Source of the DNA: Sphingomonas aurantiaca
Lineage (GTDB): Bacteria > Pseudomonadota > Alphaproteobacteria > Sphingomonadales > Sphingomonadaceae
NCBI RefSeq assembly: GCF_003050705.1
Contig: NZ_QAOG01000003.1
Location: forward strand, 248,001-312,000
DNA length: 64,000 bases
Direction of reading: 5' to 3'
The notes under the pieces are model-generated. The model ran no database searches and was not told the origin of the DNA. It saw nothing but the letters and a program-made list of their open reading frames with translations. Positions within the stretch are counted from its first letter, which is position 1. Each line of letters opens with the position of its first letter. The position numbers and the translations under genes are program-made. Positions 34,773-43,796 of the stretch are shown here, one piece after another.

Positions 34773-36130
34773 TGGCCCGCTTCACCTTCAAGCTGCCCGA
34801 CATCGGCGAAGGCATTTCCGAGGCCGAGATCGTCGCCTGGCACGTCGCCATCGGTGACCGGGTCGAGGAAGATTCGCCGATCGCCGACATGATGACCGAC
34901 AAGGCCACCGTCGAGATGGAGTCGCCGGTGTCCGGCGTCGTCGTCGAACTCGCGGGCGAAGTCGGCGATCAGGTGTCGATCGGCGCGGCGCTGGTCGTGA
35001 TCGAGACGGATGCGGTGGAGGTGGCGGACGAAGTCGTCGCCGCGCCGCTCACCGCCGCGCAGGTCGAGACTGCCGAGCAATACGAAGCCGAGAACCCAGG
35101 CGTCGAAGAGGTTGCAACCGAAACTCCCTCTCCCCTCCGGGGAGAGGGTCGGGGTGAGGGGCAGCCCCAGGCGGAACCGTTGGCAACGGCCCCAACCCCT
35201 CACCCCAGCCCTCTCCCCGGAGGGGAGAGGGAGCAGACGCAGACCGCGGTTTCTCCGACCGAGCAGAAGGCGCACGCGCTCGCATCCCCCGCGGTCCGCG
35301 CGCGCGCGCGCGATCTCGGCATCGATCTCGCCTCGGTAAAGACCGACTCCGACCGCGTCCGCCACGCCGATCTCGATGCCTACCTCCGCTACGGCGCCGG
35401 CGAGGGTTATCACCCCCCGCACGCATCACGCGCCCGCGAAGACCAGCCGATCAAGGTCATCGGCATGCGTCGCCGCATCGCCGAGAACATGGCCGCGTCG
35501 AAGCGCGCGATCCCGCATTTCACCTATGTCGACGAGATCGACGTCACCGCCCTCGAAGCGATGCGCGCCGACCTCAACGCCAACCGCGGCGGCCGCCCAA
35601 AGCTGACGATGTTGCCGCTGATGATCGTGGCGATCTGCAAGACGATCCCCGACTTCCCGATGCTCAACGCGCGCTACGACGACGAAGCGGGCGTGGTGAC
35701 TCGCCACGGCGCCATCCACCTCGGCATGGCCGCGCAGACCGACGCAGGGCTCACCGTGCCCGTGATCCGCGACGCACAGGACCGCAACGTCTGGCAGCTC
35801 GCGACCGAGATCACGCGGCTCGCCGAAGCCGCGCGCGCCGGCAAGCTCGCCCCCAGCGAAATGGGCGGCGGCACGATCACCGTGACCTCGCTCGGCCCCC
35901 TCGGCGGCATCGCGACCACCCCGGTCATCAACCGCCCCGAAGTCGCGATCATCGGCCCCAACAAGATCGTCGAACGCCCCGTGTTCAAGGGTGACGAGAT
36001 CGTACGCGCCAAGCTGATGAACCTGTCGATCAGTTGCGATCACCGCGTCGTCGACGGCTGGGATGCGGCCAGCTTCGTCCAGGGCCTGAAGAAGTACCTG
36101 GAAACCCCCGTCCTGCTGTTCGCAGACTGA
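34772..36130 (+). CDS. bkdC: Branched-chain 2-oxoacid dehydrogenase E2 (lipoamide acyltransferase)
   Basis: 452 residues. The lipoyl domain (1-80) has lipoyl Lys44 in DKATVE. A linker follows, then the subunit-binding domain (about 167-204), then the catalytic acyltransferase domain with His424 and Asp428 in SCDHRVVDG. The linker residues 118-154 are the translation of a dispersed palindromic repeat (SPLRGEGRGEG ... HPSPLPGGERE), read in frame. Domains on both sides are intact, so the protein should work. No E3 gene is in the operon; E3 must come from elsewhere. Confidence 0.95.
   Translation: MARFTFKLPDIGEGISEAEIVAWHVAIGDRVEEDSPIADMMTDKATVEMESPVSGVVVELAGEVGDQVSIGAALVVIETDAVEVADEVVAAPLTAAQVETAEQYEAENPGVEEVATETPSPLRGEGRGEGQPQAEPLATAPTPHPSPLPGGEREQTQTAVSPTEQKAHALASPAVRARARDLGIDLASVKTDSDRVRHADLDAYLRYGAGEGYHPPHASRAREDQPIKVIGMRRRIAENMAASKRAIPHFTYVDEIDVTALEAMRADLNANRGGRPKLTMLPLMIVAICKTIPDFPMLNARYDDEAGVVTRHGAIHLGMAAQTDAGLTVPVIRDAQDRNVWQLATEITRLAEAARAGKLAPSEMGGGTITVTSLGPLGGIATTPVINRPEVAIIGPNKIVERPVFKGDEIVRAKLMNLSISCDHRVVDGWDAASFVQGLKKYLETPVLLFAD
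35124..35232. repeat. REP-like inverted pair inside the E2 coding sequence, family C
   Basis: Left arm 35124-35161 (CTCCCCTCCGGGGAG core followed by GGTCGGGGTGAGGGG). Right arm 35196-35232 is its near-perfect inverse (CCCCTCACCCCAGCCCTCTC then CCCGGAGGGGAG). About 34 bp lie between. The frame stays open across the element. A partial relative is at 37099-37161. Confidence 0.9.
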
Positions 36131-36248
36131 GACGCGGGGGAAGCGCACGCACCGCGCAGCGCTGACGATCAAAGGCCGGTTCGACGGGATGCTTCAGGGC
36201 ATCGCGATCGTACCGGCCATCGCCGAGTTCGCCGGCCGCTGCCCCGCC

Positions 36249-37025
36249 TCAGTCGCGCGCCTTCTGCAACGCCCCCGCGATCCGCCGCGCGAGGCTTCTC
36301 GGTGTAAAGCGTATCCCCTCGGCCATCGCGAAGTTCAGTGCGCCCGACACCTTCACCGCCCGGTTCGCGGCCAGCGCCGCCAGCCCGTCGCGCACCGCCG
36401 CGCCCGGGTCGCTCGCCAGGCGTTCGAACAGCGCGGTGTCGCCCAGCCCGGCGATATCGGCGAACTCGGTGCGCGTGGGGCCGGGGCACAACGCGGCTAC
36501 CCGCACGCCCTTGGCCTTCACCTCCTCGTGCAGCGCCTCGGAAAAGCTCAGCACGAACGCCTTGCTCGCATAATAGACCGCCATCCACGGCCCCGGCTGG
36601 AACGCGGCGACCGAGGCGATATTGAGGATCCCGCCAGACCCGCGCGCGATCATCTGCGGCAGGACCGCATGCGTCAGCGCCACCAGCGCGCGGCAATTGA
36701 GGTCGATCATGCCAAGCTGCAGCGTATCGCCCAGCTCCGCAAAGTCCCCCCGCGCGCCGAACCCGGCATTGTTGATCAGCACGTCGACCGGCAGCGCGGC
36801 AGCCGCAATCGCCGCGATCAGCGTGGTCGGGCCATCCGGGTCCGCAAGATCGGCGGCAAAGACATGCACCGTAACGCCGTGCGCCGCGCGCAGTTCGCTC
36901 GCCAGCGACTCGAGCCGCTCCACCCGCCGCGCGGTGAGGATCAGCGTGGTCCCCTCGGCCGCGAGCGCCCGCGCAAAGCCTTCGCCCAGCCCCCCCGATG
37001 CGCCGGTGATCAATGCCGTCGTCAT
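36249..37025 (-). CDS. Short-chain dehydrogenase/reductase
   Basis: 258 residues, classical SDR. The coenzyme loop is TGASGGLG (near residues 8-15). The stabilising motif is NNAG, and the catalytic residues are Ser (NIASVAA) and YYASK. An Arg-Arg pair after the second strand (LTARRVERL) suggests NADP(H). It may act in lipid or ketone metabolism, given the neighbouring thiolase on the same strand (157 bp upstream), but the substrate is unknown. Confidence 0.93.
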   Translation of the reverse strand: MTTALITGASGGLGEGFARALAAEGTTLILTARRVERLESLASELRAAHGVTVHVFAADLADPDGPTTLIAAIAAAALPVDVLINNAGFGARGDFAELGDTLQLGMIDLNCRALVALTHAVLPQMIARGSGGILNIASVAAFQPGPWMAVYYASKAFVLSFSEALHEEVKAKGVRVAALCPGPTRTEFADIAGLGDTALFERLASDPGAAVRDGLAALAANRAVKVSGALNFAMAEGIRFTPRSLARRIAGALQKARD

Positions 37026-37098
37026 AGCCCAGCGCCCCCATCGAGAATGCGCAAACCTGCGCCCGGCTCAGGACGTTGGCAATGCCCCGGACGCGCAT

Positions 37099-37161
37099 CT
37101 CCCTCTCCCATCGGGGAGAGGGAAGGGGCCCGCGGCGTCTTCGCCGTGGGAAGGGTGAGGG
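37099..37161. repeat. Family C REP-like element, partial
   Basis: CTCCCTCTCCCATCGGGGAG with GAGGG and a distal GAAGGGTGAGGG relate it to the element inside the E2 gene. It lies between the SDR and thiolase genes. Confidence 0.65.
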
Positions 37162-37182
37162 CACGCCCGCGCCGGTCCAGCC

Positions 37183-38379
37183 TCAAACGATCTCGAACAA
37201 CCCGGCCGCCCCCATGCCCCCCGCGGTGCACATCGACACCACGACATAGCGCACGCCGCGCTTGCGCCCCTCGATCAGCGCATGCCCGACCAGCCGCGAT
37301 CCGGTCATCCCGAACGGGTGCCCCACCGCGATCGCGCCGCCATTGACGTTATACTTCTCCGGATCGATGCCGAGATGGTCGCGGCAATAGAGGCACTGCG
37401 ACGCGAACGCCTCGTTCAGCTCCCACAGCCCGATATCGCCGACCGACAGCCCCGCGCGCTCGAGCAGCTTCGGGATCGCGAAGATCGGCCCGATCCCCAT
37501 CTCCGCCGGGCTGCACCCCGCCGCCTGGAACCCGCGATAGATACCGAGGATATCCTTCCCCTCGGCCTCCGCGGTCTTGCGGTCCATCAGTAACTGTGCG
37601 GAGGCGCCATCGGACAACTGGCTGGCATTGCCCGCGGTCACGCTCGTGCCGGGCCCCGAAAACTCGCCGCCCGCCCACACCGTCTTCAGCCCGCGCAGCC
37701 CCTCCAGCGTGGTGCCCGCGCGGATGCCCTCGTCCTGCGACAGTGTGACGCTCTCGATTCCGGCGTGATTGCCCTGCTTGTCGAACAGCGCCTTCTCGAC
37801 CGTGATCGGCACGATCTCCTCCGCGAACGCCCCGCTCGCGAGCCCCGCCGCCGCGCGCTGCTGGCTCATCGCGGCATAGGCATCCTGCGCCTCGCGACTG
37901 ATGCCATAGCGCTCGGCGACGATCTCCGCGGTCTCGATCATCGGGATATAGGCGGCGGGCTCCTTGGCGATCACGCTCGCATTGACGTAGCGCGGCGCGT
38001 CCTTGGTGACGGTGTAGCTGATCGACTCCATCCCGCCCGCGAGCGCGACATCGGCCTCGTCGCAGATGATCGTCCGCGCCGCCATTGCCACCGCGGTCAG
38101 CCCCGATCCGCATTTCCGGTCGAGCGAGAACGCGGGGACCGACTCGGGCAGCCCGCCCGCGAAGATCGCCATCCGTCCTGCATTGCCGCCCTGCGTGCCC
38201 CATTGGTTGCCGACACCCCAGAACACCTCGTCGATCCGCGCCGGATCCACCCCGGCGCGCTCGACGACCGCATTCATCACATGCCCCGCCAGCACCGGAG
38301 CCTCGGTCGCGTTGAACGCGCCGCGATAGGCTTTGCCGATAGCGGTACGGGCGGTCGATACGATGGCGGCTTCACGCAT
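37183..38379 (-). CDS. Acetyl-CoA C-acyltransferase (thiolase)
   Basis: 398 residues. The nucleophile Cys is in SLDRKCGSGLTAVAMAART (near residue 90). The second site is NVNGGAIAVGHPFGMTGSR with its catalytic His. The C-terminal Cys is in VVVSMCTAGGMGAAGLFE. A biosynthetic or degradative thiolase, most like the FadA-type acting in fatty or branched-chain acid oxidation. The ATG at 38379 has AAAGG upstream; the 20 extra in-frame codons are rejected. Confidence 0.95.
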   Translation of the reverse strand: MREAAIVSTARTAIGKAYRGAFNATEAPVLAGHVMNAVVERAGVDPARIDEVFWGVGNQWGTQGGNAGRMAIFAGGLPESVPAFSLDRKCGSGLTAVAMAARTIICDEADVALAGGMESISYTVTKDAPRYVNASVIAKEPAAYIPMIETAEIVAERYGISREAQDAYAAMSQQRAAAGLASGAFAEEIVPITVEKALFDKQGNHAGIESVTLSQDEGIRAGTTLEGLRGLKTVWAGGEFSGPGTSVTAGNASQLSDGASAQLLMDRKTAEAEGKDILGIYRGFQAAGCSPAEMGIGPIFAIPKLLERAGLSVGDIGLWELNEAFASQCLYCRDHLGIDPEKYNVNGGAIAVGHPFGMTGSRLVGHALIEGRKRGVRYVVVSMCTAGGMGAAGLFEIV

Positions 38380-38451
38380 GCTGGAACCTTTCGAGGATCG
38401 GGTATGCGCCCGATCTACCGAATTGCGCGCAGGACGCAAAGCCCGAAGGCT

Positions 38452-39807
38452 TTACTTCATCAGCACGAGTTCTTCCGCCATCGTCGGATGCAGCGCGACC
38501 GTCGCGTCGAAATCGGCCTTGGTCAGCCCAGCCTTCACCGCGACCGCGGCGGATTGCAGGATCTCGGGGCAGTCCGGCCCGATCATGTGGATGCCGACGA
38601 CCCGGTCGGTTTCGCCATCGCAGATCATCTTGTACAGCGATCGCTCGTTGCGCCCCGCGAGCACGTTCTTCATCGGCCGGAAGTCCGACGTGTAGACCTT
38701 CACCGATCCCAGCGCCTGCTTGGCCTGCGATTCGGTCATGCCGACACCGGCCATCGGCGGGTGGCTGAACACCGCGGCGGGCACGTTGGCGTAATCGACG
38801 CGAGTCGGCTTGTTGCCGAAGAACGTGTCGGCGAACGCCTGCCCCTCGCGGATCGCGACCGGGGTCAGCTGGATGCGGTTGGTGACGTCGCCGACCGCAA
38901 AGATGCTGTCGCAGCTCGACCGGTTGTCCGCGTCCACCACTACCGCGCCCGCCGCGTCGAGTTCGACGCCTGCGGTTTCGAGCCCGAGCCCCTTGGTGTT
39001 GGGCAGGCGGCCCGTCGCGAACATCACGAGGTCGACGACGATCGGCTCATGCCCGTGCGTGTGCACGGTCAGGCAGCCGTCCTCGCTCTTCTCGATACGC
39101 TCGAACGCGGCGTTGAAGCGGAAATCGATCCCCTTGCTCATCGAGATCTGGAGCAGCCGGTCGCGGATCGACTCGTCATAGCCGCGCAGGATGACGTCGG
39201 TCCGGTTGACCAGCGTCACATGCGATCCGAACTGGTGGAAGATCCCGGCGAACTCGTTGGCGATATAGCCCGCGCCCGCGATCAGCACGCGCTTCGGCAC
39301 GTCGTCGAGGTGGAACACTTCGTTCGAAGTGATGCCGTGCTCGGCACCGGGAAACTCGGGCACCAGCGGGTGCGCGCCGACCGCGATCAGGATCTTCGCC
39401 GCGGTCTTCGTGCTGCCGTCGGCGAGCGTGACTTCGTTGGGGCCGGAAACGACCGCGCGCTGGTGGATGATGTCGACATGGTTGTTCTCGAGCGTGGTCG
39501 TGTAGGCGCCGTTGATCCGGTCGACCTCCTCCATCACGTTGTCGCGCAGCACGCGCCAGTCGAACGCGCAATCGTCGGGCACCTGCCAGCCGAAGCGCTT
39601 GGCATCCTTCAGATCCTCGGCGAAATGCGCGCCATAGATCAGCAGCTTCTTCGGCACGCAGCCCCGAATGACACAGGTGCCGCCGACGCGATATTCCTCG
39701 GCAACCGCGACACGCGCACCATGCGCGGCGGCGACGCGCGACGCGCGCGTCCCGCCCGAGCCGGCGCCGATGACGAAGAGGTCATAGTCGAATTGGGTAT
39801 CGGTCAC
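38452..39807 (-). CDS. gor: Glutathione-disulfide reductase
   Basis: 451-residue FAD flavoprotein that regenerates GSH with NADPH. It has an N-terminal FAD fold (VIGAGSGGTRASR) and the redox disulfide in GGTCVIRGCVPKK (Cys45/Cys50). The NADPH domain has AGAGYIANEFAG, the FAD site is SIFAVGDVTNRIQLTPVA, and the active-site base His is near the end (ALHPTMAEE). The start is GTG with AAGGA upstream. The CVIRGC spacing is that of glutathione reductase rather than lipoamide dehydrogenase, so it is not the missing E3. Confidence 0.95.
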   Translation of the reverse strand: MTDTQFDYDLFVIGAGSGGTRASRVAAAHGARVAVAEEYRVGGTCVIRGCVPKKLLIYGAHFAEDLKDAKRFGWQVPDDCAFDWRVLRDNVMEEVDRINGAYTTTLENNHVDIIHQRAVVSGPNEVTLADGSTKTAAKILIAVGAHPLVPEFPGAEHGITSNEVFHLDDVPKRVLIAGAGYIANEFAGIFHQFGSHVTLVNRTDVILRGYDESIRDRLLQISMSKGIDFRFNAAFERIEKSEDGCLTVHTHGHEPIVVDLVMFATGRLPNTKGLGLETAGVELDAAGAVVVDADNRSSCDSIFAVGDVTNRIQLTPVAIREGQAFADTFFGNKPTRVDYANVPAAVFSHPPMAGVGMTESQAKQALGSVKVYTSDFRPMKNVLAGRNERSLYKMICDGETDRVVGIHMIGPDCPEILQSAAVAVKAGLTKADFDATVALHPTMAEELVLMK

Positions 39808-39914
39808 GGGCTATCCTTGTACGTCGCGCCGCCGCGCTGCGGCTTTGGGTGCCATCTGGGGCAGGGGGGATGCGCGGACAAGCCCGGCGCGGCGATCAGG
39901 GTGATCGGCCCGCT

Positions 39915-40292
39915 CTATCGCCGACCCGCCCTGCGCATCGGCATCGCGTCGATCGTCTGCTCCAGCAGTGTGGTGGGGAAGGGCTCGGCGCTGCGCAGCT
40001 TCTCGCCGCCGTCCTTGCCGATCAGGATCGCGGTGAAGCCTGCGGGAAGGCGGAATTTGCGACGCAGCGCGGGGGCGGTGTCGCCGGCGCCGCGGACCTG
40101 GTCGCCGACGATTTCGACGATGGTAAGGTCGCGCTCGTCGCCCTTCGCGGTCCAGCTGGCGAGGATGCGGCGCTGCTCAGCGAGCGCGGGGTCCTGCGCG
40201 GAGGGTGCCGCGACGATCAGCACGCGCCGCTCCCACTTCATCTGCGCGAGGGTGGGAGAAGCGGCGAGCGCTGCGGCTAAGAGGATCGACAT
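39915..40292 (-). CDS. Secreted DUF4174-like protein
   Basis: 125 residues with a signal peptide (MSILLAAALAASPTLA). The domain starts MKWERRVLIVAAP and continues with a thioredoxin-like pattern (LAEQRRIL, FTAILIGKDGGEKLRS), fitting DUF4174. The ATG at 40292 is chosen since the frame upstream is translated REP sequence. The ribosome site is weak. It may be a periplasmic stress protein; function unknown. It lies upstream of and co-oriented with gor. Confidence 0.8.
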   Translation of the reverse strand: MSILLAAALAASPTLAQMKWERRVLIVAAPSAQDPALAEQRRILASWTAKGDERDLTIVEIVGDQVRGAGDTAPALRRKFRLPAGFTAILIGKDGGEKLRSAEPFPTTLLEQTIDAMPMRRAGRR

Positions 40293-40332
40293 GAAGATGT
40301 AACGCGGCAGGTTCGTTCGCGCTCCCTCTTCT

Positions 40333-40421
40333 ACCACCCCGGCGAAGGCCGGGGCCCAGTTGGGTGAACCGCAGTGGCTACACGACGGACGTCCCAACTG
40401 GGCCCCGGCCTCCGCCGGGGA
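40333..40421. repeat. REPIN-like inverted pair, family A
   Basis: ACCACCCCGGCGAAGGCCGG on the left with GGCCCAGTTGGG, and CCCAACTGGGCC with CCCCGGCCTCCGCCGGGG on the right, separated by about 25 bp. It lies between the DUF4174-like gene and pgi. Confidence 0.85.
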
Positions 40422-40460
40422 AGTGCGGGTGTTGAGGAAACGAAGGGCGCGAGGCCCAGC

Positions 40461-41951
40461 TTACCCGAACGCGCGCTTGATCAAATCATCCGTCGAAGGA
40501 TCGAACGTCTGCCCGCCCTTCTCCGCCGCCTTCGCCATCTCCTTGCCGAGCTCCACCCCGAACTGGTCGAACGAGTTGATCCCCAGCAACACGCCGTTCA
40601 CGAACACGCGGTGCTCGTAGAACGCGATCAGCGCCCCCAGCGTGCGCGCATCGAGATCGTCGAGCAGCAGCGTCGACGACGGCCGGTCACCCGAATAGCT
40701 GCGCGCCGGATCCTCGACCTGCTTGCCCGCCATCAGCGCCGCACCCTGTGCGAACGCGTTGAGCAACAGCGCACGGTGATGCTCCTCAGGCAGCGTGTCG
40801 CCGGCCTCGATCGACGCGACGAACTCGACCGGCACCAGATGCGTGCCCTGGTGGAGCAGCTGGAACACCGCATGCTGCGCCTCGGTGCCGACCCCGCCCC
40901 AGGTGATCGCCGCCGACGGCCGCCCGAGCGGCTCGCCGTCCGCGGTCACCGACTTGCCGTTCGACTCCATCTCCAGCTGCTGGAGATAGCTCGGCAGCAA
41001 GCGCAACCGCTCGTCATAGGCAAAGGTCGCACGCGTCTCGGCATGGCGGATCTGCGTGTAATAGAGGTCTGCAAACGCGGCGAGCGCCGGCGCATTCTCG
41101 TGCAGTGCGGCGAGACGGAAGTGGCGATCCATCTCTGCCGCCCCCTCGAGCAGTTCCTCGAACCGGTCCCAGCCGAGCGCGATCGCGGCCGGAAACCCGA
41201 TCGTCGACCACAGCGAGTAGCGCCCGCCGACGCTCTCGGCGAACGGCAGGATGCGAGTCTCGTCGACGCCCCATTCCATCGCCTTCTCGGGCGCGGCGGT
41301 CAGCGCGATCACGCGGCCATACGGATCCTCGACATTATGCTCGGTCATCCACTGCAGCACGCTCTCGGCGTTCATCAGCGTCTCGGTCGTCGTGAACGTC
41401 TTCGACGCGACCACGAGCAGCGTCGCCGCCGGATCGAACTTGGCGAACACGTCCTCCAGCGCGACGCCGTCGACATTGGCGACGATCCCGACGTCATAGC
41501 GCTTGTCGTCACGCCCGAGCGAGTCGACCAGCAACTGCGGCCCCAGCGCCGACCCGCCGATCCCGACGTGCAGGATATGCCGCACCGGCCCGAGCGCTTC
41601 GGCCTCGATCGCATCGATCAGCGTGCGCATCCGCGAATGGCTCGCCTGCGCGATCGCAACGCTCTCGGGCTTGCCCTCGCCGCGCTCCGCAGTGTGCTCG
41701 ACCGCGCGGCCCTCGGTGACGTTGACGACCTCGCCCGAGAACAGCGCCTGGCGCTTGCCCGCCAGATCCTGCGCCTTGGCCATCTGCTCGAACGCCGCGA
41801 CCATGTCGGTGGTCAGATGCGTCTTCGACCAGTCGAAATGGATACCCGCGACGTCGAGGCTCAGCTTCGAAAGGCGCTCCGAATCCTGCGCGAACAGGTC
41901 GGTCAGCGTGGTGGCGGGCAGGGCTTCGATCTTGGACCAGTCGGCGGTCAT
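40461..41951 (-). CDS. pgi: Glucose-6-phosphate isomerase
   Basis: 496 residues. It interconverts glucose-6-phosphate and fructose-6-phosphate. Visible signatures are HVGIGGSALGPQLLVDSL, VVASKTFTTTETLMNA, GGRYSLWSTIGFPAAIALG and the C-terminal GINSFDQFGVELGK. The ATG has GGAGAAG upstream. It may supply precursor sugars for the EPS locus as well as central metabolism. Monocistronic and divergent from lepB. Confidence 0.96.
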   Translation of the reverse strand: MTADWSKIEALPATTLTDLFAQDSERLSKLSLDVAGIHFDWSKTHLTTDMVAAFEQMAKAQDLAGKRQALFSGEVVNVTEGRAVEHTAERGEGKPESVAIAQASHSRMRTLIDAIEAEALGPVRHILHVGIGGSALGPQLLVDSLGRDDKRYDVGIVANVDGVALEDVFAKFDPAATLLVVASKTFTTTETLMNAESVLQWMTEHNVEDPYGRVIALTAAPEKAMEWGVDETRILPFAESVGGRYSLWSTIGFPAAIALGWDRFEELLEGAAEMDRHFRLAALHENAPALAAFADLYYTQIRHAETRATFAYDERLRLLPSYLQQLEMESNGKSVTADGEPLGRPSAAITWGGVGTEAQHAVFQLLHQGTHLVPVEFVASIEAGDTLPEEHHRALLLNAFAQGAALMAGKQVEDPARSYSGDRPSSTLLLDDLDARTLGALIAFYEHRVFVNGVLLGINSFDQFGVELGKEMAKAAEKGGQTFDPSTDDLIKRAFG

Positions 41952-42076
41952 GCTACTTCTCCGAATAGACGTGCGCGCCGGTCATGCTGCAAGCGCGAGA
42001 CCGCGACAACGCTCTTTCGGTGACAGGTATCCCGCGCAAGCTTGACGACGCGCGCCGTCTGCGCAAACCCGCAGAC

Positions 42077-42886
42077 ATGGCAAATGACGTGAAGACGAAA
42101 CCCAAGCGGTCCGAAACTGCGGAGACGTTCCGCTTCCTGCTGAAGCTGGCGGTGGTCGTGCTGATCCTGCGCAGTTTCATCTTCGCGCCGTTCAGCATCC
42201 CGTCCGAATCGATGCTGCCCCGGCTGCTGATCGGCGACTATCTCTTCGTGTCGAAATGGAACTACGGCTATTCGCGCTGGTCGCTCCCCGCCGGTGTCCC
42301 GCTGATCCCCGGCCGCATCCTCGGCAGCACGCCGACCCGCGGCGACGTCGTCGTCTTCCGCGCGCCCGAAGTGCTCGATCACGACGTCATCAAGCGCGTC
42401 ATCGGCCTGCCCGGCGAGACGGTGCAGATGCGCCAAGGCGTCGTCTACCTCAACGGCAAGGCGATCCCGAAGCTCCGCATCGCCGACTTCACGATCCCGC
42501 TCACCGCCAATTTCGACGCCGAGAAATGCGGCGCGCCGTTCGTCGACGTCGTCGCCAACGTCCAGATCTGTCGCTACCCCCGCTTCCGCGAGACGCTGCC
42601 GAACGGCCGCAGCTACGAGGTGCTCGACCAGGCCGAACTCCCCGATCGCGACGATACCGGGCTCTACACGATCCCCGCGGGCCACATCTTCGTGATGGGC
42701 GACAACCGCGACGACAGCGGCGACAGCCGCTTCCCCGCGCCGCAGGGCATGGGCTACGTCCCGCTCGAGAATGTCGAGGGCAAGGCGGTCGCCAACTTCT
42801 TCTCGACCGACGGCAATGCGCAGTGGCTCAAACCCTGGACCTGGGTCAGCGCCGCGCGCTGGAGCCGCATCGGGGAAGGCTTTTGA
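42077..42886 (+). CDS. lepB: Signal peptidase I
   Basis: 269 residues. One N-terminal membrane helix (about 20-39), then the catalytic Ser45 in PSESMLP and the general base Lys106 in DVIKRVIGLPGE. The GDNRDDSGDSR box is near residue 215. It cleaves Sec and Tat signal peptides at the periplasmic face. The ATG at 42077 gives the usual short cytoplasmic tail; the frame is open further up to 41984. The rnc start overlaps its stop codon. Confidence 0.95.
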   Translation: MANDVKTKPKRSETAETFRFLLKLAVVVLILRSFIFAPFSIPSESMLPRLLIGDYLFVSKWNYGYSRWSLPAGVPLIPGRILGSTPTRGDVVVFRAPEVLDHDVIKRVIGLPGETVQMRQGVVYLNGKAIPKLRIADFTIPLTANFDAEKCGAPFVDVVANVQICRYPRFRETLPNGRSYEVLDQAELPDRDDTGLYTIPAGHIFVMGDNRDDSGDSRFPAPQGMGYVPLENVEGKAVANFFSTDGNAQWLKPWTWVSAARWSRIGEGF

Positions 42887-43545
42887 GCGACCTCGCCGGC
42901 TGGCTGAAGACGCTCTTCGGCCGCACACCGACCAACCTCGCGCCCTATGAGCGCGCACTGACTCACGGCAGCCAGGCCGCGGCGAACTACGAGCGACTCG
43001 AATTCCTCGGCGACCGCGTCCTCGGCCTCATCATCGCCGAATGGCTGTACGAACTGTTCGCGACCGATCCCGAGGGTTCGCTGTCGAAGCGTCTCAACGC
43101 GCTCGTCACCGGCCCCGTCTGCGCCGACGTCGCGCGCCAGCTCGGCGTCCGCGCGCATCTCAAACTCGGCAAGCAGGCGCGCGACGACGGCGCCAGCGAC
43201 AGCGACAACGTGCTCGGCGATGTGATGGAGGCGCTGATCGGCGCCTGGTATCAGGAGGCCGGCCTCGACGCCGCCCGCGCCTTCGTCCGCGGCGCATGGG
43301 GCGACCGCGTGCAGGCCGGCGCCAAGGCCCCGCAGCACCCCAAGTCCGCGCTCCAGGAATGGGCCGCCGCGCATAACCGCAAGCCCCCCGAATACACCGT
43401 CGTCGAGCGCTCCGGCCCCGGCCACGCCCCCAAATTCACGATCCTCGTCTCGGTCGGCAAGCTCGCCGAAGCGACCGCCATGGGATCAAGCAAACAAGAA
43501 GCCGAAACCGCGGCAGCCAAGGCGCTGCTGGAGAAGCTCAGTTAG
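42883..43545 (+). CDS. rnc: Ribonuclease III
   Basis: 220 residues, normal for RNase III. The catalytic signature ERLEFLGD (37-44) and the second acidic cluster Asp112/Glu115 in GDVMEALIGA form the metal site. The C-terminal double-stranded RNA-binding domain begins near KSALQEWAAAH. The start is TTG, overlapping the lepB stop by two bases, with GGGGAAGG just upstream. It forms a lepB-rnc operon, with era following after a repeat. Confidence 0.94.
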   Translation: MSDLAGWLKTLFGRTPTNLAPYERALTHGSQAAANYERLEFLGDRVLGLIIAEWLYELFATDPEGSLSKRLNALVTGPVCADVARQLGVRAHLKLGKQARDDGASDSDNVLGDVMEALIGAWYQEAGLDAARAFVRGAWGDRVQAGAKAPQHPKSALQEWAAAHNRKPPEYTVVERSGPGHAPKFTILVSVGKLAEATAMGSSKQEAETAAAKALLEKLS

Positions 43546-43549
43546 AATG

Positions 43550-43716
43550 AGTTTTGCTCGCGCGGAGGCGCGGAGGACGCGGAGGTGCTGCGAATGAGGC
43601 TCGCTCCCACTACGATCACGCACCGCCGAATAACTCGGCGCCTTGCCGGGCGCGACCTTGCCCCGACCACACCACCTCCGCGCTCTCTGCGCCTCCGCGC
43701 GAACAAAACTCCCTTT
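43550..43716. repeat. Long imperfect inverted repeat between rnc and era, family D
   Basis: GTTTTGCTCGCGCGGAGGCG then CGGAGGACGCGGAGG on the left is mirrored by CCTCCGCGCTCTCTGCGCCT then CCGCGCGAACAAAAC on the right, about 95 bp apart. No ORF with a start and ribosome site fits inside. It splits the rnc and era transcripts, which are adjacent in many proteobacteria. Confidence 0.75.
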
Positions 43717-43796
43717 CTCGACGTACCCACGACGCGATGACGGACAGCCGTTTTCCCTGTACAGGTGCGTGCAACACCAGTTCGAAAAGAGCATAT

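Noticed and set aside
38452..39807. Lipoamide dehydrogenase (E3) to complete the bkd complex
   Set aside because: The redox motif GGTCVIRGCVPKK is that of glutathione reductase; lipoamide dehydrogenases have GGTCLNVGC-type motifs.
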